From contig WWBZ02000063.1 in NCBI GenBank assembly GCA_011503125.2, positions 1 to 12,755 of the forward strand: 12,755 nt of DNA, given 5' to 3'. The stretch's first letter is position 1, and every line of letters begins with the position of its first letter. The notes under the pieces are model-generated. The model was not told the origin of the DNA. It worked only from the letters and a program-made list of their open reading frames with translations, and ran no database searches. A program made the position numbers and the translations under genes. Positions 1 through 8,615 of this stretch are shown here, one piece after another. The DNA comes from Botryosphaeria dothidea (taxonomy: Eukaryota > Ascomycota > Dothideomycetes > Botryosphaeriales > Botryosphaeriaceae).

Positions 1-71
1 GGAGAGAGAAGAAGAAGCAGAACGGCAGCGATAAGCTGCTGTTGATTTGTTGATGAACAACGATGATCCAT
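1..71 (-). CDS. Possible 5' end of a gene running off the left edge
   Basis: On the minus strand an ATG at 71-69 opens a frame that stays open to the window edge, 23 codons. The short peptide is polar at first (MDHRCSSTNQQQ) and then strongly hydrophobic (LIAAVLLLLLS), the pattern of a signal peptide or signal anchor. With so few codons this could be chance or 5' UTR, since the pyrimidine-rich sequence at the edge would give leucines by itself. No function can be assigned. If real, it is transcribed away from the 78-residue gene at 1178 and shares the 1.1-kb intergenic space with it. Confidence 0.2.
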   Translation of the reverse strand, partial: MDHRCSSTNQQQLIAAVLLLLLS

Positions 72-1177
72 TGATGATTGGCATGAAGAGGGAGAGGGTA
101 GGTAACCCGCTTGCCTCTTATACAAGTGATTGTGACTAAGCTATATAGTGAGACACGATTCGTCTCGAAAACGAGTGATATCCTACAGCTGCTGAAGAGC
201 AACACCAGCAACATTTGTGGTACTACGGAAAGCGCTGGCGTTGACTTGAGTTGCTCTCCAAACCATCGAAGACAAAATGGATCGGAACACACAGCCAACC
301 CGGCGCAGACGTGATTCTAGGTGGCCGAAACATTAGCTTGAGCTGGAAAGAGAAGATGGTCGAAATTGAGCAGTGTTTGACTGGATTTAGATGGTGGATA
401 CGGCTTTGGAAGAGTCTCAGTTTATATGTTTCCTTCACACACTAAGTGAGCTGGGATTCTTCCCCTAGATCTGCTTCCGGGCTCTCTATCCGCCCTATCC
501 ATTTATTTTGCTCGTCCAACCATCTTTCCGTCTTCTTACTCGTTCGGTGTCTCATGCAGTCTTATTGTTACACCATACATCCGTTGGTTGAATGCATACG
601 TCCCTTCTCCCGATATTCACAGGCTATCACACCACGTGCATGCTGACGCTCATGCATTGGTATTGATTGGGGCTTCGTCCAATTAATTAAAGAGCCTCAC
701 TGCTCTCTCGTTTCGACGAGAGGATAAGAATTCCATCCCCAATCAGCTGCATGCGTCTCATATAAAAAATGACGCAAGAAGCTGCAGATCCAGCCAATCT
801 AGACCGCATTATATGAGACGGACACGGATAGTAAGGCTGGAGAGCTGATAGCTCATAAAAACGCTACACAAGGCTGAGAATTTCAGCTGCATGGACCCGA
901 GTCCGCCTTGGCGCACCCATCAGCGCCAATCCGGAAGGCATATGGCTCATCGGTAGTAGGGCGTCAAATGAACATCAAGTGCGGAATCGTCGATCAGGCA
1001 GAATCAGTGAACAAACCGGGCACAGCCCCGCGTCATACAGGTCTGCCACGTCAGAAGATAGTAGTATAAGAAGGCTGTCACTATCTATCAGGACTTTCTC
1101 TATCCAAATCATCCTCACATCCCAATCGTCCGCAAAAGCAAGCTCGCTTCAAACTCAGACATATCCTGTGCAGTGTA
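72..1177. other. Intergenic region, no supported gene
   Basis: The open frames here are short, start in arbitrary places and have no coding-like composition or recognisable motif. The stretch holds nested inverted repeats at 664-820, listed separately. The last 120 bases before 1178 are pyrimidine-rich and contain several CAAATC/CATCC-type tracts, typical of a fungal 5' leader. A TATAAG sequence near 1065 could be a core promoter element of the downstream gene, but this is inference. Confidence 0.5.
664..820. repeat. Nested inverted repeats in intergenic DNA
   Basis: Three inverted repeats sit close together. TGATTGGGG at 664-672 pairs with CCCCAATCA at 737-745. Inside it, CTCTCG at 705-710 pairs with CGAGAG at 717-722 across a 6-base loop. 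To the right, CGTCTCATATA at 754-764 pairs with TATATGAGACG at 810-820 across 45 bases. The arms are exact. The group could be a folded transcript, the remains of a small inverted-repeat element, or coincidence. No flanking target duplication was seen and no RNA family is recognised. Confidence 0.45.
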
Positions 1178-1463
1178 ATGCCTGAGGTAGAGTACGTCGA
1201 AGAGTACCGTAAGTCCCCCGAGTCAGCCTGTATACCAAGACATTAACTAGGGAGCAGGACAACACTTCTACGTTGCCGACGACGACGACGAAGAAAGTGG
1301 ACAAATGACAGCGCCAGCGACGACTGGAGGGGGAGGAGAGGGCGGTGCCATAGCGGTAGGAGCAAGCGATGGAGGCGCAGTGGCCACGGCATCAAATGAC
1401 AGTGGAAACGCAGCAGCTGCTGCAGGAAGCGGAGGAGCAGCAGGAGCAGCAACCTCGCGCTGA
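1178..1463 (+). CDS. Small hypothetical protein, two exons, acidic then Gly/Ala-rich
   Basis: Proposed model: exon 1 at 1178-1208 and exon 2 at 1258-1463, giving 78 residues. The 49-bp intron (1209-1257) has a perfect GTAAGT donor, a TTAAC branch-like site at 1243-1247 and a CAG acceptor, and joining it keeps the frame. The protein begins MPEVEYVEEYRQHFYVADDD, has a run of acidic residues (DDDDEE), and then a low-complexity tail of Gly, Ala, Ser and Thr that is probably disordered. I do not recognise a family. The main support is the ideal intron directly after ten in-frame codons and the pyrimidine-rich leader. The other AG (at 1249-1250) would give an arginine-rich frame and is less likely. 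The gene is tail to tail with the DUF7053-like gene, 140 bases apart. Confidence 0.4.
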
Positions 1464-1603
1464 AACCCCATGAGGCAACGGGACTATATGGCAGAGGCCT
1501 CCAACCTTCTTTCTGCCTCATAGAAGCAGTTTAGACCTTCATCCCAGTAGTTTCGGCGCAAATATCAGTCATTTCCACTGCCGCCGCAATGCCAATTCCT
1601 CGA

Positions 1604-2233
1604 TCACTGACCGTCAACCACCGCACTCCCCTCCCCCTTCTTCTTCTCAATCCTCGTCCTCACCTCCTCTACAAACTTCCCCAATATAACCTCATGACTC
1701 TTCTTCGTCGTCCCCTCGACATACCACCCCAACCCCAACGGACACCTCGCCTCGACGCTCTCCTCAACCATCCACTTCCCCTCTTCTTCCCGCACCGAAT
1801 ACACACCCTCACTCACAAAGCCGCCGGGCGCCCGCACCTTCGTCAAGACGCCATCCGCCTTGTCCACAAACTCGGCGTAGATGTGCAGCTCGCCCGTCCA
1901 CAGGCCGAAGGGCAGGTAGGGCAGCCTGTCCGTGATGATGTAGGCGTTCGGGGCGCCGTGAGACGGGGGGATGCGCTCATAGCGGGCGAGGAGGGGGTTG
2001 AGGGAGATGAGGGCGGGGTGGTCGTGCAGGAGGGCGAGGGCGGTTTCCTTTGCGGCGTCGACGTCGAGGCCGGCGGGAGGGGCTTGGTGGTGGTGATGGT
2101 GAGGGTTGTTGTGGGGGCTAGGGCGGGTAGATTACTACATTTGCGTGCGGCTCTCGTGATGAGAAGGTATGTGCTTTTGTGCGAGGGAGATGATGTTGAG
2201 GGAGGGCGGGAAAGAGAGCTCACTGGTGAACAT
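1604..2233 (-). CDS. DUF7053-like (START/SRPBCC-type fold) protein, one intron
   Basis: The long downstream frame (1604 to about 2082) has the conserved layout I associate with fungal DUF7053 proteins: LLHDHPALISLNPL, then YIITDRLPYLPFGLWTG, a Gly-rich turn (APGGF), then WMVEESVEARCPLGL and a C-terminal helix with TTKKSHEVILGKF. Function is unknown; the fold is thought to be a lipid- or ligand-binding cup. The start is the ATG at 2233-2231, followed after ten bases by a GTGAGC donor. Two acceptors are possible. The one at 2083-2084 keeps the frame and gives 162 residues (intron 141 bp). The one at 2118-2119 follows a branch-like AGTAAT and adds a TTTLTITTTKPLPP strand closer to the usual N-terminus, but then needs one extra base near 2060-2082. 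So the N-terminus is uncertain and a one-base deletion is possible. Family assignment is from memory. Confidence 0.6.
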
Positions 2234-3306
2234 TGTGTGGTGCGAGGCGGCCTATTGCCGGGGCATGTGCGGTGGCGTGTCTGTAGGTTGCGCGATCGCA
2301 CTTGAAGCATGTGCAATTGATAGAGGTATGTGCGACTCGCGGGCGACGGCGCGGAAGCTGGGGGGCAGAGAGGAGTGGGAAGGGTGAGTCGGAGTGGAGA
2401 GGAGAGGAGAGGAGCGGGACAGGGCCGCCGCCAGGGCCGCTGAAACAGCGCTCCGTCGCATGACTCGTCTTGGACGGGGCGGGAGGCGTCCGCGATTCGA
2501 CAGGCGCGCGCTCGCTCGATTCCTTCCCGCTCCTTGGAGTTGTCGAGCAGTTCGCAGGCAAAGGCGTTTTCCGCTGCCCTTTTTGCGCGCTGCGATTCCG
2601 CGGAGGGCCCACCACCACGGATATTTCAGGGCCCTATTCCCTATTCTCGGGATGATGCGCGCTGGGGTGCGGGAGGCACGGGTATCCACTCTGGCCCTTT
2701 TTGGGACGGGCGGAGCGTGCGCCCATGACTACGACGCGAAGAGAGTCGAGCTGCGATTAGTGCTTGGAGCGGAAACGCCTCGTGTGAGACTCCCGTCCGG
2801 GAAGCGCGCGCGCGAGAGAGAGAGAGGCTCCACAGCCACGTGGGTGGGGCCCAAGTGCCGGGGACGGAGGAGCATCTCGGTCCATGTCGCGGCACTGAGT
2901 CGCCGCATCGAGTGACACGGTGCCAGTGGTGAGTCGTGAAGTTGCAGGCTCGATGACACACATCAGCGCCCGCCTGACGTGCCTTCGCCGACTCAGTCCT
3001 GGATGTCGACATATCAGAGATCGTCCTCAGGGGTCCACTGCGATTGCCGCAGGGATGGTGCAGCATCCGTAGGGCCGCCATGCATGCATAATGCTACGTC
3101 ATGTCCACCGCGCACAGAACGCGGCCCACGAGTCGCTGGCCTTTGCTATTGGAGAATCTAGCTGTAATCAGGCCTCGCCTTTAAAGCTCCTATACGAGCC
3201 AATCTATCTACTAATACCCACTGACTCGGCTATCCAACACCTTGTCTCGCCTCCTCTTTGATCTGACAAGTGCACAAATGTGCACTGGCACCATGGCAGC
3301 CTTTTT
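2234..3306. other. Intergenic region with GA- and GC-rich simple sequence, no supported gene
   Basis: This lies between the start of the DUF7053-like gene and the end of TRK, so it should hold the promoter of the former and the 3' UTR of the latter. Several open frames up to 173 codons exist, but they are arginine/serine-rich, overlap on both strands and show no family signature, as expected of GC-rich DNA. A GGAGA-type purine repeat lies at about 2394-2416. A GCGC run followed by a GAGA dinucleotide run lies at about 2804-2826. Neither is assigned a role. Confidence 0.45.
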
Positions 3307-5657
3307 TCAGACGATATCGCGCCGACTGATCGTCCTCTCCATGCGCAGCTGTGCGTCCTCGTCCTCCGCCCGATACTGCGCCTCACTTGGCAGCAGCACC
3401 GCCTTATCAATCGCCACGGGAAGACCCCTGTGCCTACCTCGGAGCATGACCGCGCACAGCACCAGCTTGCTGAGCTTGTGCCAACTGCCAGCAAAGCTGA
3501 AGGAATCATAGGGCACGCCCACCGAGACCCCTACGCAACCATACCCGCTGACCGTCTCGAAGATCACGTTGAAGACGGAAAAGTTCGCCGGATCGCGTTC
3601 GAATTGCCCGCCTTCGATGATCATGATGACGAACACGGCCAAGACCAGCCACCATAGGTCATGTGCGAGCTGGGCATGCAATTGCTGACGCACAAAGTAA
3701 GACTTTGTCTGCTCGCTGCTGCTTCCTGAGCCCATGAAGCGCTGTCGGATGGAGCCGAGGACAGAATGCTTCTCCTTCTCCTCCGGCATATCGAGATAAG
3801 GGTCATCGGCATAGATGCCCAAGCTTCGTTCCTCATAGACGTTGGAATTCCGCATCGTGATGACCACCGGATAGACCGAGATGTACATCATGATAACGTA
3901 GAGAACCTGCAGGCTGATGTGGACCGAAGGAATTGGCACAACATAGAACCCTCCAGAGCGGACTGCGAGTGCCTGGAACAAGCCGTCGATGATCTCTGCC
4001 GCCGTTGGCAAATCGCTAATTGCTTTGTTTCCGATGTTCAAAACCTCGAATGCAACCCAGTCGATTGAATTGAGGGTGATGACTGACAGCAAGAGCCACC
4101 AGGTGTGCTGCGACGGAAACAGGTTAGTGTAGCATCGGCGCGGATGGTCGAGCAGGAATTGAAGCGTGTGGCGAAGATCATCCCAGCGCTCTGTTTTCGG
4201 CAAGGCTTTTCGAATGGTCCAGATAACAAGGCGCAAGAAGACGGGATAACAAGTGTTCCCGGCAAGAATGAGCAAGCCCATCGTGAGGAGCATGTAGTAT
4301 GCGGTCTGAAACGCTGTCATGTTCGCATCCAAAAGACTCATCCCGGAGTTGTTGAAAGCCGAGACAGCATTGAAAGCACCCACCCACCTGTGCTGCATTA
4401 GTATGTACAGCACACGCTTCAATAGAGTTAATAGCAAGACATGTTTCCAAGCGAGCAAGAGTAAATCGAGCATGAAGGAACTAAACCTCGACAAATTCGA
4501 ATTGCAGTGGCCTTGCGCTTTAAGTTGTCGAAGGTAGATGTCAACTCACCAAGGGTTTAGCCCATTTTCCAGAGCCGTGCTGGGCCTATTGACAGCAACG
4601 TACGCGCCAATGCCAATGCAGGAAAACAGTTGCCAAAGCACAAAATAGAGTGGCACAATCACGGAGAGAAACTTGATGGCCTTGTACTCGGCGCCACCAA
4701 GAGCTTGCCGTTCTTCTTCGGTGAGGTGGTGGAACTGAGAGTTTCGTCCAATGAAACCCGAGAATCCAGACGAAGGGAAACTTTTCTGCAATTGAATGGA
4801 TTGATCTTTTCGCCAAGAGTCGTTTCGCGGTCATCGTCATCGCTATCGCCATCCTCGACAGCTTCGGATCGTGTTGCGTAAATAGAGTCGTGGCCAGTGA
4901 TACTACGCCGTCTATGCAAGCTGGCGTTGGAGCGAGCCCCGACCCCCTGCATGTTCAGCAGCCTGTGGCTGTGACGCCGAGAACGCGCCTCACGACTCAT
5001 GTTTTGAACAGCTTCAGGGCTGAAGCTTATGTGATCATCCTTACTCGGACCACCAGCCTCGGGACCCGTTTCTTTCTGGATTGCATCTCCTTCCACAGCA
5101 TTGGACACTCGATCAATGTTCCCATCCATGTTGGCGTCACTCGGACGCTGGATGACTGACGCATCTGGATTCTTCTGATCATCGACACCAGAGAGAGGAC
5201 GACCACGTGACGAACGCCTGGAGAGAGGCCTGCTTAGGGAGAACCTGCGCCTTCCTCGCTTTTGCTTCCGTTCTTCTGCAACCTTGCAAATCTTTGCTTC
5301 AAATGCTTTGCGTCGGACATGAACGACAAATGCCGAGACGAAAATGGCCGAGCCCGCAATGATCAGCATGAATAAAATGACTTGCTGGAAGGTGTTTAGA
5401 TGGGAAAGATTGACCGTATTGAGACCAGCCAGTGTCATGGCGCTCACGCAGAGAAACAGCGAGTCAGTGAAGGTGACACTCTTGGCCGGAGTGCTAGCGC
5501 CCCAGAAGATGACTGCAGACAGAAGGCACGTGATGATAAAATAGGCATAGTGCAGTGTGATGAAGTTCAAGGGGGGCAGGTCGCGGCGCAAGACGCGCGC
5601 AGACCTCCGGACAGGGCCAAGGAGGGAGGGTCGGATTCGCAAGTGTGACTCCACCAT
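3307..5657 (-). CDS. TRK: TRK-family potassium transporter
   Basis: Plasma-membrane K+ uptake protein of the fungal Trk/HKT type, four membrane-P-loop-membrane units. All four selectivity loops are visible with their key glycine: SAMTLAGLNTVN (G78), SAFNNSGMSLLDANM, LAVRSGGFYVVPI and SGYGCVGVSVGVP. Also typical are LNFITLHYAYFI at the N-terminus, IGRNSQFHHLTEEER before the second unit, and the RGRHRGLP ending. A long, charged cytoplasmic loop of about 190 residues joins units one and two. Exon 1 runs 5657-4550. The 162-bp intron 4549-4388 has a GTGAGT donor, a TACTAAT branch point and a CAG acceptor, and rebuilds NPWWVGAF. Exon 2 ends at 3307. Within exon 1 the frame shifts near 4773-4785: one missing base gives about 729 residues. 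The alternative is a 74-bp intron (4859-4786) with a poor GTCGAG donor. The gene is divergent from the spartin-like gene. Confidence 0.9.
4388..4549 (-). other. TRK spliceosomal intron
   Basis: On the minus strand the intron starts with GTGAGT directly after AAC CCT TG and ends ACTAATGCAGCACAG. The TACTAAT branch site is a perfect match to the fungal consensus, about 13 bases before the acceptor. Removing it restores the conserved NPWWVGAF joint of the second TRK unit. The downstream frame stays open back to 4494 by chance, so a start inside the intron should not be used. Confidence 0.85.
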
Positions 5658-6428
5658 CCCGAGTGCGGCTGCGGCTCCTGTCCGGAAACGAGGTCTTGGA
5701 TCGGATGCGTGGTGAATGACAGGTTCTGCTCTGGCTCCAGGTTGGCAGCCAGGCAGAGCTTAGCGCTAAAATGGGAAGGCGTCGCAAAGACCGGAATTTT
5801 GGCGGACAACTGGCCTGGGGCCAGGGTCGGCGAAACGTTTGGAACTGCATGTTGCGTGAGCCCGGTGCTGGGAGATGAGATGATGCTCAGCTGGTGCGGT
5901 ACCTCTGCGGGTTGGTGCGCGACGGCGAACGTTACACAGGCGTTGGATAGCGTGGCGAGCAGTCTGGGCAGCGGCTTGGATCAGCGCGAGGAGAAGAGGA
6001 CAAGGAATGCAGAGGGAAAAAAACAGCAGTTCAGAGCCCCACTCGACAGTAGCAACGAGGGAAATGACAGCGGTGAACGAGCGGCGAAAAGCGCGGCGAC
6101 GGCGCGTGGAGAGCGGGCGCCACAGGTGGCGGTGCACATGTGGCTAGAAAAGTCTGGACATGGAGCTTGGGAGCTGAAGCGCGGCGGGAAAGTGGGAGAG
6201 TGGGAGCGCCCTTGGCCTTACGGCGTGACGTATGGGGAATTCGTGGCTGTGCACTCGCCTCCAAGTCTTGGACGGCGTTTACGTCGTCTCCAGGAAATCA
6301 GCCCTCTCCCAACAACACGCAAGCGCGCGATAAGTACTGACTGCGTCGCCTACCTCTCTATTCGACAGCAACTGCGCGCCGCCGTCTCTTTGCTCCTGCT
6401 ACCTCCTTGCCAGCTGCACGCCGTCGCC
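5658..6428. promoter_or_regulatory. Shared divergent promoter region, TRK and spartin-like gene
   Basis: About 770 bases separate the TRK start codon (minus, 5657) from the preferred spartin-like start (plus, 6429). The plus-strand frame of the spartin-like gene is open through this region back to 5709, but the translation is unlike any domain and has no conserved pattern, so I treat it as non-coding. The last 100 bases before 6429 are pyrimidine-rich like a fungal leader. A TGACGTA element near 6226 resembles a bZIP site; this is only a sequence resemblance. Confidence 0.5.
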
Positions 6429-8033
6429 ATGTCGAGCCACAACGACCCCCGCTTACTCTACTCCATCCCTGGAATCAAAGCCTACCACATTCAGAATGGC
6501 GAGGAGGATTCCCTGACGCCATCAGGCCCACAGACGCTTTCGCTGCTGATGGTCCCCACCTCCAGCCCACTCGCCGATCCTTCAGCGCGCAACACCAACG
6601 ATGCGCCCGAGGAGGACTTCTACCTGCATCTCAATCTGCCCCCCGAGCTCGACCTCCCCCTCCCCGCGACGACGCAGATCTACCACCAGCCGCCGAGCAG
6701 CTACTTGATCCCACGCTGGGACCTCGGCCCTGACAGCGGCGCATTCACGCGCATTGAGTTCCCGTCGCTGGGCCAGGGCGTGACGCAGGAGGACGTCGAT
6801 ACCTTTGAGACAATCCTGGCACAATGCACCGCCTTTCTTGAGCGCGCGCAGGCCCCGAGCACGGAGAAGGGCGGCTACGCTGCATACAACCCTGCCCAAT
6901 ACAATCCTGCCGACTACAAGCCCGGCCAGGGCTATGTAGAGGGGACTGGCAAGGGTCAGCATGGACAGATTGTGCTCGTGGACGAGGACAATGGCAGTGT
7001 CGTCGGTGAGCTCGCAGATGGAGCTATGATTGATGAAGACCCGAGGCTGAGGCCCGGTTCAAAGAGTGAGATCCTGACGGGGAAGTACTCGTCGCCATTT
7101 GCTGACCATCGCAAAGATCCCGTCGAGGTGGAGATCAGTGCAGACGGCAAGCACGTCGATGTGCGGCCCATCTCCGAGGAATATTTGCGCATGGCCCGGC
7201 ATCCCGCGTACAAAGACTCGTCGTTAGTACAGAACGCGGCGGCGGCATCGCGACTGATCGTCACGGGCTCCACTTATCTGAGCGATATCATGACCTCGGG
7301 TGCGACGCAATTCACCCAGAAGACCAAGCCAAACCAGAAGCCGGTCACCTTCAAGCCGACTACCCACGACCGCGTGAGGAAGATCCATGACTTCACTTAC
7401 AGCGCGGCATCTATATCCGCAAAGACTGTTGGCCAGGCCACCAAGTATGCGCAGAACTTCGGCGCATCACTTTCCGGACGCGGCAAGGGCAAGGGGAAGG
7501 GCGAGGGCTACAAGCCAGGATTCCTCAACAAGTCGATGATCGCATTCTCGACCGTTGCTGATGGCCTGGAGTACGGCGGAAAGAAGCTTCTCTCCTCTAG
7601 TGGTGTAGCAGCTTCTCAAGTGGTCGGACACAAATATGGCCAGGATGCAGGAAACCTCACGGCGGAATTGGCCGGAGGCGTCAAGAATGTCGGTCTCGTG
7701 TACATTGACGTCACTGGCGTGTCGCGTCGCGCAGTCCTCAAGTCCGTCGCGAAGGGCATGGTCGTCGGCAAGGTCAAGGGTGGAGGAGAGGTTGTCGTTG
7801 GCGGTGGCGACGGCGGTGTTGTTCCAGAGGAGGATATGAAGAAGGCTCATGGTGCGATCCAGTCTGGCGCTGTGAACGACAACCTTGGCCAAGGCCAACC
7901 AGGCGGTGGATCTGCTGCGCCAGGTGGCGTGGTTGGCTTTGGCAATGCTGTGCCGCAGAGTGGAAGCTCCGGTATTGGCGAGCCTCTAGCAGGGCAGGCG
8001 CTGCAGGGACAGTACATCAACGAGAAGCGATGA
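6429..8033 (+). CDS. Senescence/spartin-domain protein
   Basis: Intronless, 534 residues from the ATG at 6429 (context GTCGCCATGTCG, a good Kozak match). The N-terminal part (residues about 5-115) has the pattern of fungal spartin-like proteins: LLYSIPGIKAYHIQNG, a DFYLHLNLPPEL segment and SYLIPRWDLGP. The C-terminal half (about 250-455) matches the senescence domain (PF06911 type): a helix-rich stretch with NAAAASRLIVTGSTYLSDIM, AFSTVADGLEYGGKKLL and Gly/Ala-rich amphipathic helices, then a Gly-rich disordered tail. The domain is shared by human spartin and plant ERD7/senescence proteins, which act at lipid droplets and membranes; a role in membrane lipid handling is inferred here. A GKGKGKG run near residue 357 interrupts the domain. 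The frame is open upstream to 5709, so a longer N-terminus cannot be excluded but has no support. Confidence 0.85.
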   Translation: MSSHNDPRLLYSIPGIKAYHIQNGEEDSLTPSGPQTLSLLMVPTSSPLADPSARNTNDAPEEDFYLHLNLPPELDLPLPATTQIYHQPPSSYLIPRWDLGPDSGAFTRIEFPSLGQGVTQEDVDTFETILAQCTAFLERAQAPSTEKGGYAAYNPAQYNPADYKPGQGYVEGTGKGQHGQIVLVDEDNGSVVGELADGAMIDEDPRLRPGSKSEILTGKYSSPFADHRKDPVEVEISADGKHVDVRPISEEYLRMARHPAYKDSSLVQNAAAASRLIVTGSTYLSDIMTSGATQFTQKTKPNQKPVTFKPTTHDRVRKIHDFTYSAASISAKTVGQATKYAQNFGASLSGRGKGKGKGEGYKPGFLNKSMIAFSTVADGLEYGGKKLLSSSGVAASQVVGHKYGQDAGNLTAELAGGVKNVGLVYIDVTGVSRRAVLKSVAKGMVVGKVKGGGEVVVGGGDGGVVPEEDMKKAHGAIQSGAVNDNLGQGQPGGGSAAPGGVVGFGNAVPQSGSSGIGEPLAGQALQGQYINEKR

Positions 8034-8277
8034 TACACAGGCATACACAGGCAGGACCGTGGCTGAGCATTTCTTGAGCATTCTTTCTTTTAGGCGGTTT
8101 TAATATTCGAGCGTGGCAGGACCTCACGATGTTATGAGTGGGTAGCACTTTCCAGAACAATCATAGGGATCTCAGGAACCGTTTGCTCCCATGTTCCGGC
8201 CTCACTCTACCCCAGCTTGCCACTCCGCGTGAGCCTCCGTTCATCCGCATGACACTCACAGGACAGAGATATAGCAT
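8034..8277. other. Convergent intergenic region (3' UTRs)
   Basis: This lies between the stop of the plus-strand spartin-like gene and the stop of the truncated minus-strand gene. Two near-identical short repeats (ACACAGGCA) follow the stop at 8035-8052, and T-rich sequence with a TTTTAATATT stretch at about 8087-8107 could serve 3' end formation. No ORF is supported. Confidence 0.4.
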
Positions 8278-8410
8278 TCACAGCATCTGCGCGCAGGACC
8301 AACTCTTGGTTTTCTCCCTGACAAACGTCACTCTTTCACCCCACACAGTACCTCTGGACGCTTTCTCACGAATACGGTCCTTCAACGTCATCCGCTCCAC
8401 ATCATAGACC
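8278..8410 (-). pseudogene. Last exon of an unidentified minus-strand gene, cut at the mitochondrial junction
   Basis: The minus-strand frame ends with TGA at 8280-8278 and reads VYDVERMTLKDRIREKAS followed by a basic, Trp-containing tail, about 44 residues. This is far more protein-like than the flanking DNA. An acceptor TTGTTGTAG ends at 8411, so this looks like a final exon entered from an intron. The intron and all upstream exons should lie to the right, but there the sequence turns into mitochondrial DNA within some 20-50 bases. Either the gene was broken by an insertion or the contig is misjoined. I do not recognise the family. The frame continues to 8517 by chance through AT-rich sequence, which should not be annotated as protein. 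Confidence 0.35.
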
Positions 8411-8424
8411 CTACAACAAGACCA

Positions 8425-8465
8425 CATCTCAATTTGAATTCTCACATATAAAAATTTTGTCATAG
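8425..8465. other. Nuclear to mitochondrial junction
   Basis: Composition and content change abruptly. To the left are a nuclear exon end and mixed composition. To the right is AT-rich DNA with group I intron core sequence and TGA-as-Trp nad1 coding sequence. The exact point cannot be fixed; the first clearly mitochondrial-style sequence begins around 8440-8460. No repeat or microhomology is evident at the joint by eye. Confidence 0.75.
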
Positions 8466-8615
8466 TTCCATTTATTTTTTTTTGTACATTAATGAAAAAG
8501 GCCCTTATGCCTATCATTTATGATGAAAAAATAGAAAAAAAGACTAGATTATGATATAGTCTGAACCGTCTTGTGATAGATGGAAGTAAAATCTAAATAA
8601 TTTTACATTAACAAC
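8440..8615 (+). other. 3' half of a group I intron in nad1 (5' part missing)
   Basis: AGACTA at 8541-8546 pairs with TAGTCT at 8557-8562, and the second arm lies in GATATAGTCTGAACC, the form of the group I S element (P7). This places the sequence at the 3' part of a group I catalytic core, ending just before the nad1 codons for [10 protein letters not shown]. An intron here is common in fungal nad1. The 5' half of the intron, any ORF it held and the upstream nad1 exons are absent because the nuclear junction cuts in. The 3' splice point is uncertain by a few bases, as group I introns end in G and the nearest G residues are at 8619-8620. Confidence 0.7.

Noticed and set aside
664..745. tRNA-like outline: 9-bp closing stem and a TTCGA motif in about 82 bases
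   Set aside because: No D-arm, no proper T-loop sequence and no anticodon arm could be drawn; the TTCGA lies in a different hairpin.
1243..1521. Minus-strand leucine-rich open frame opposite the 78-residue gene
   Set aside because: Low-complexity shadow of the Ala/Gly codons on the plus strand; the plus strand has a canonical intron and frame.
1589..2305. Plus-strand open frame of 238 codons over the DUF7053-like gene
   Set aside because: It is antisense to a frame with clear family pattern; its own translation is compositionally biased and unlike any domain.
2804..2826. GC/GA dinucleotide run as a regulatory element
   Set aside because: Simple-sequence repeat with no supporting context.
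2394..2915. Plus-strand Arg/Ala-rich open frame of 173 codons
   Set aside because: Arises from GC-rich sequence lacking stops; overlaps other equally long frames; no motif.
4388..4494. TRK exon 2 starting at 4494 with a hydrophobic MSRFSSFMLDLLLL segment
   Set aside because: This lies in the intron: a consensus branch point and acceptor at 4388 rebuild the conserved NPWWVGAF.
5709..6428. 240-codon upstream extension of the spartin-like protein
   Set aside because: Family-like sequence begins only after the ATG at 6429, which has good start context; the upstream part overlaps the divergent promoter.
8411..8517. Upstream extension of the orphan exon to an ATG-like start at 8517
   Set aside because: The extra codons fall in AT-rich mitochondrial-type DNA beyond a good splice acceptor.
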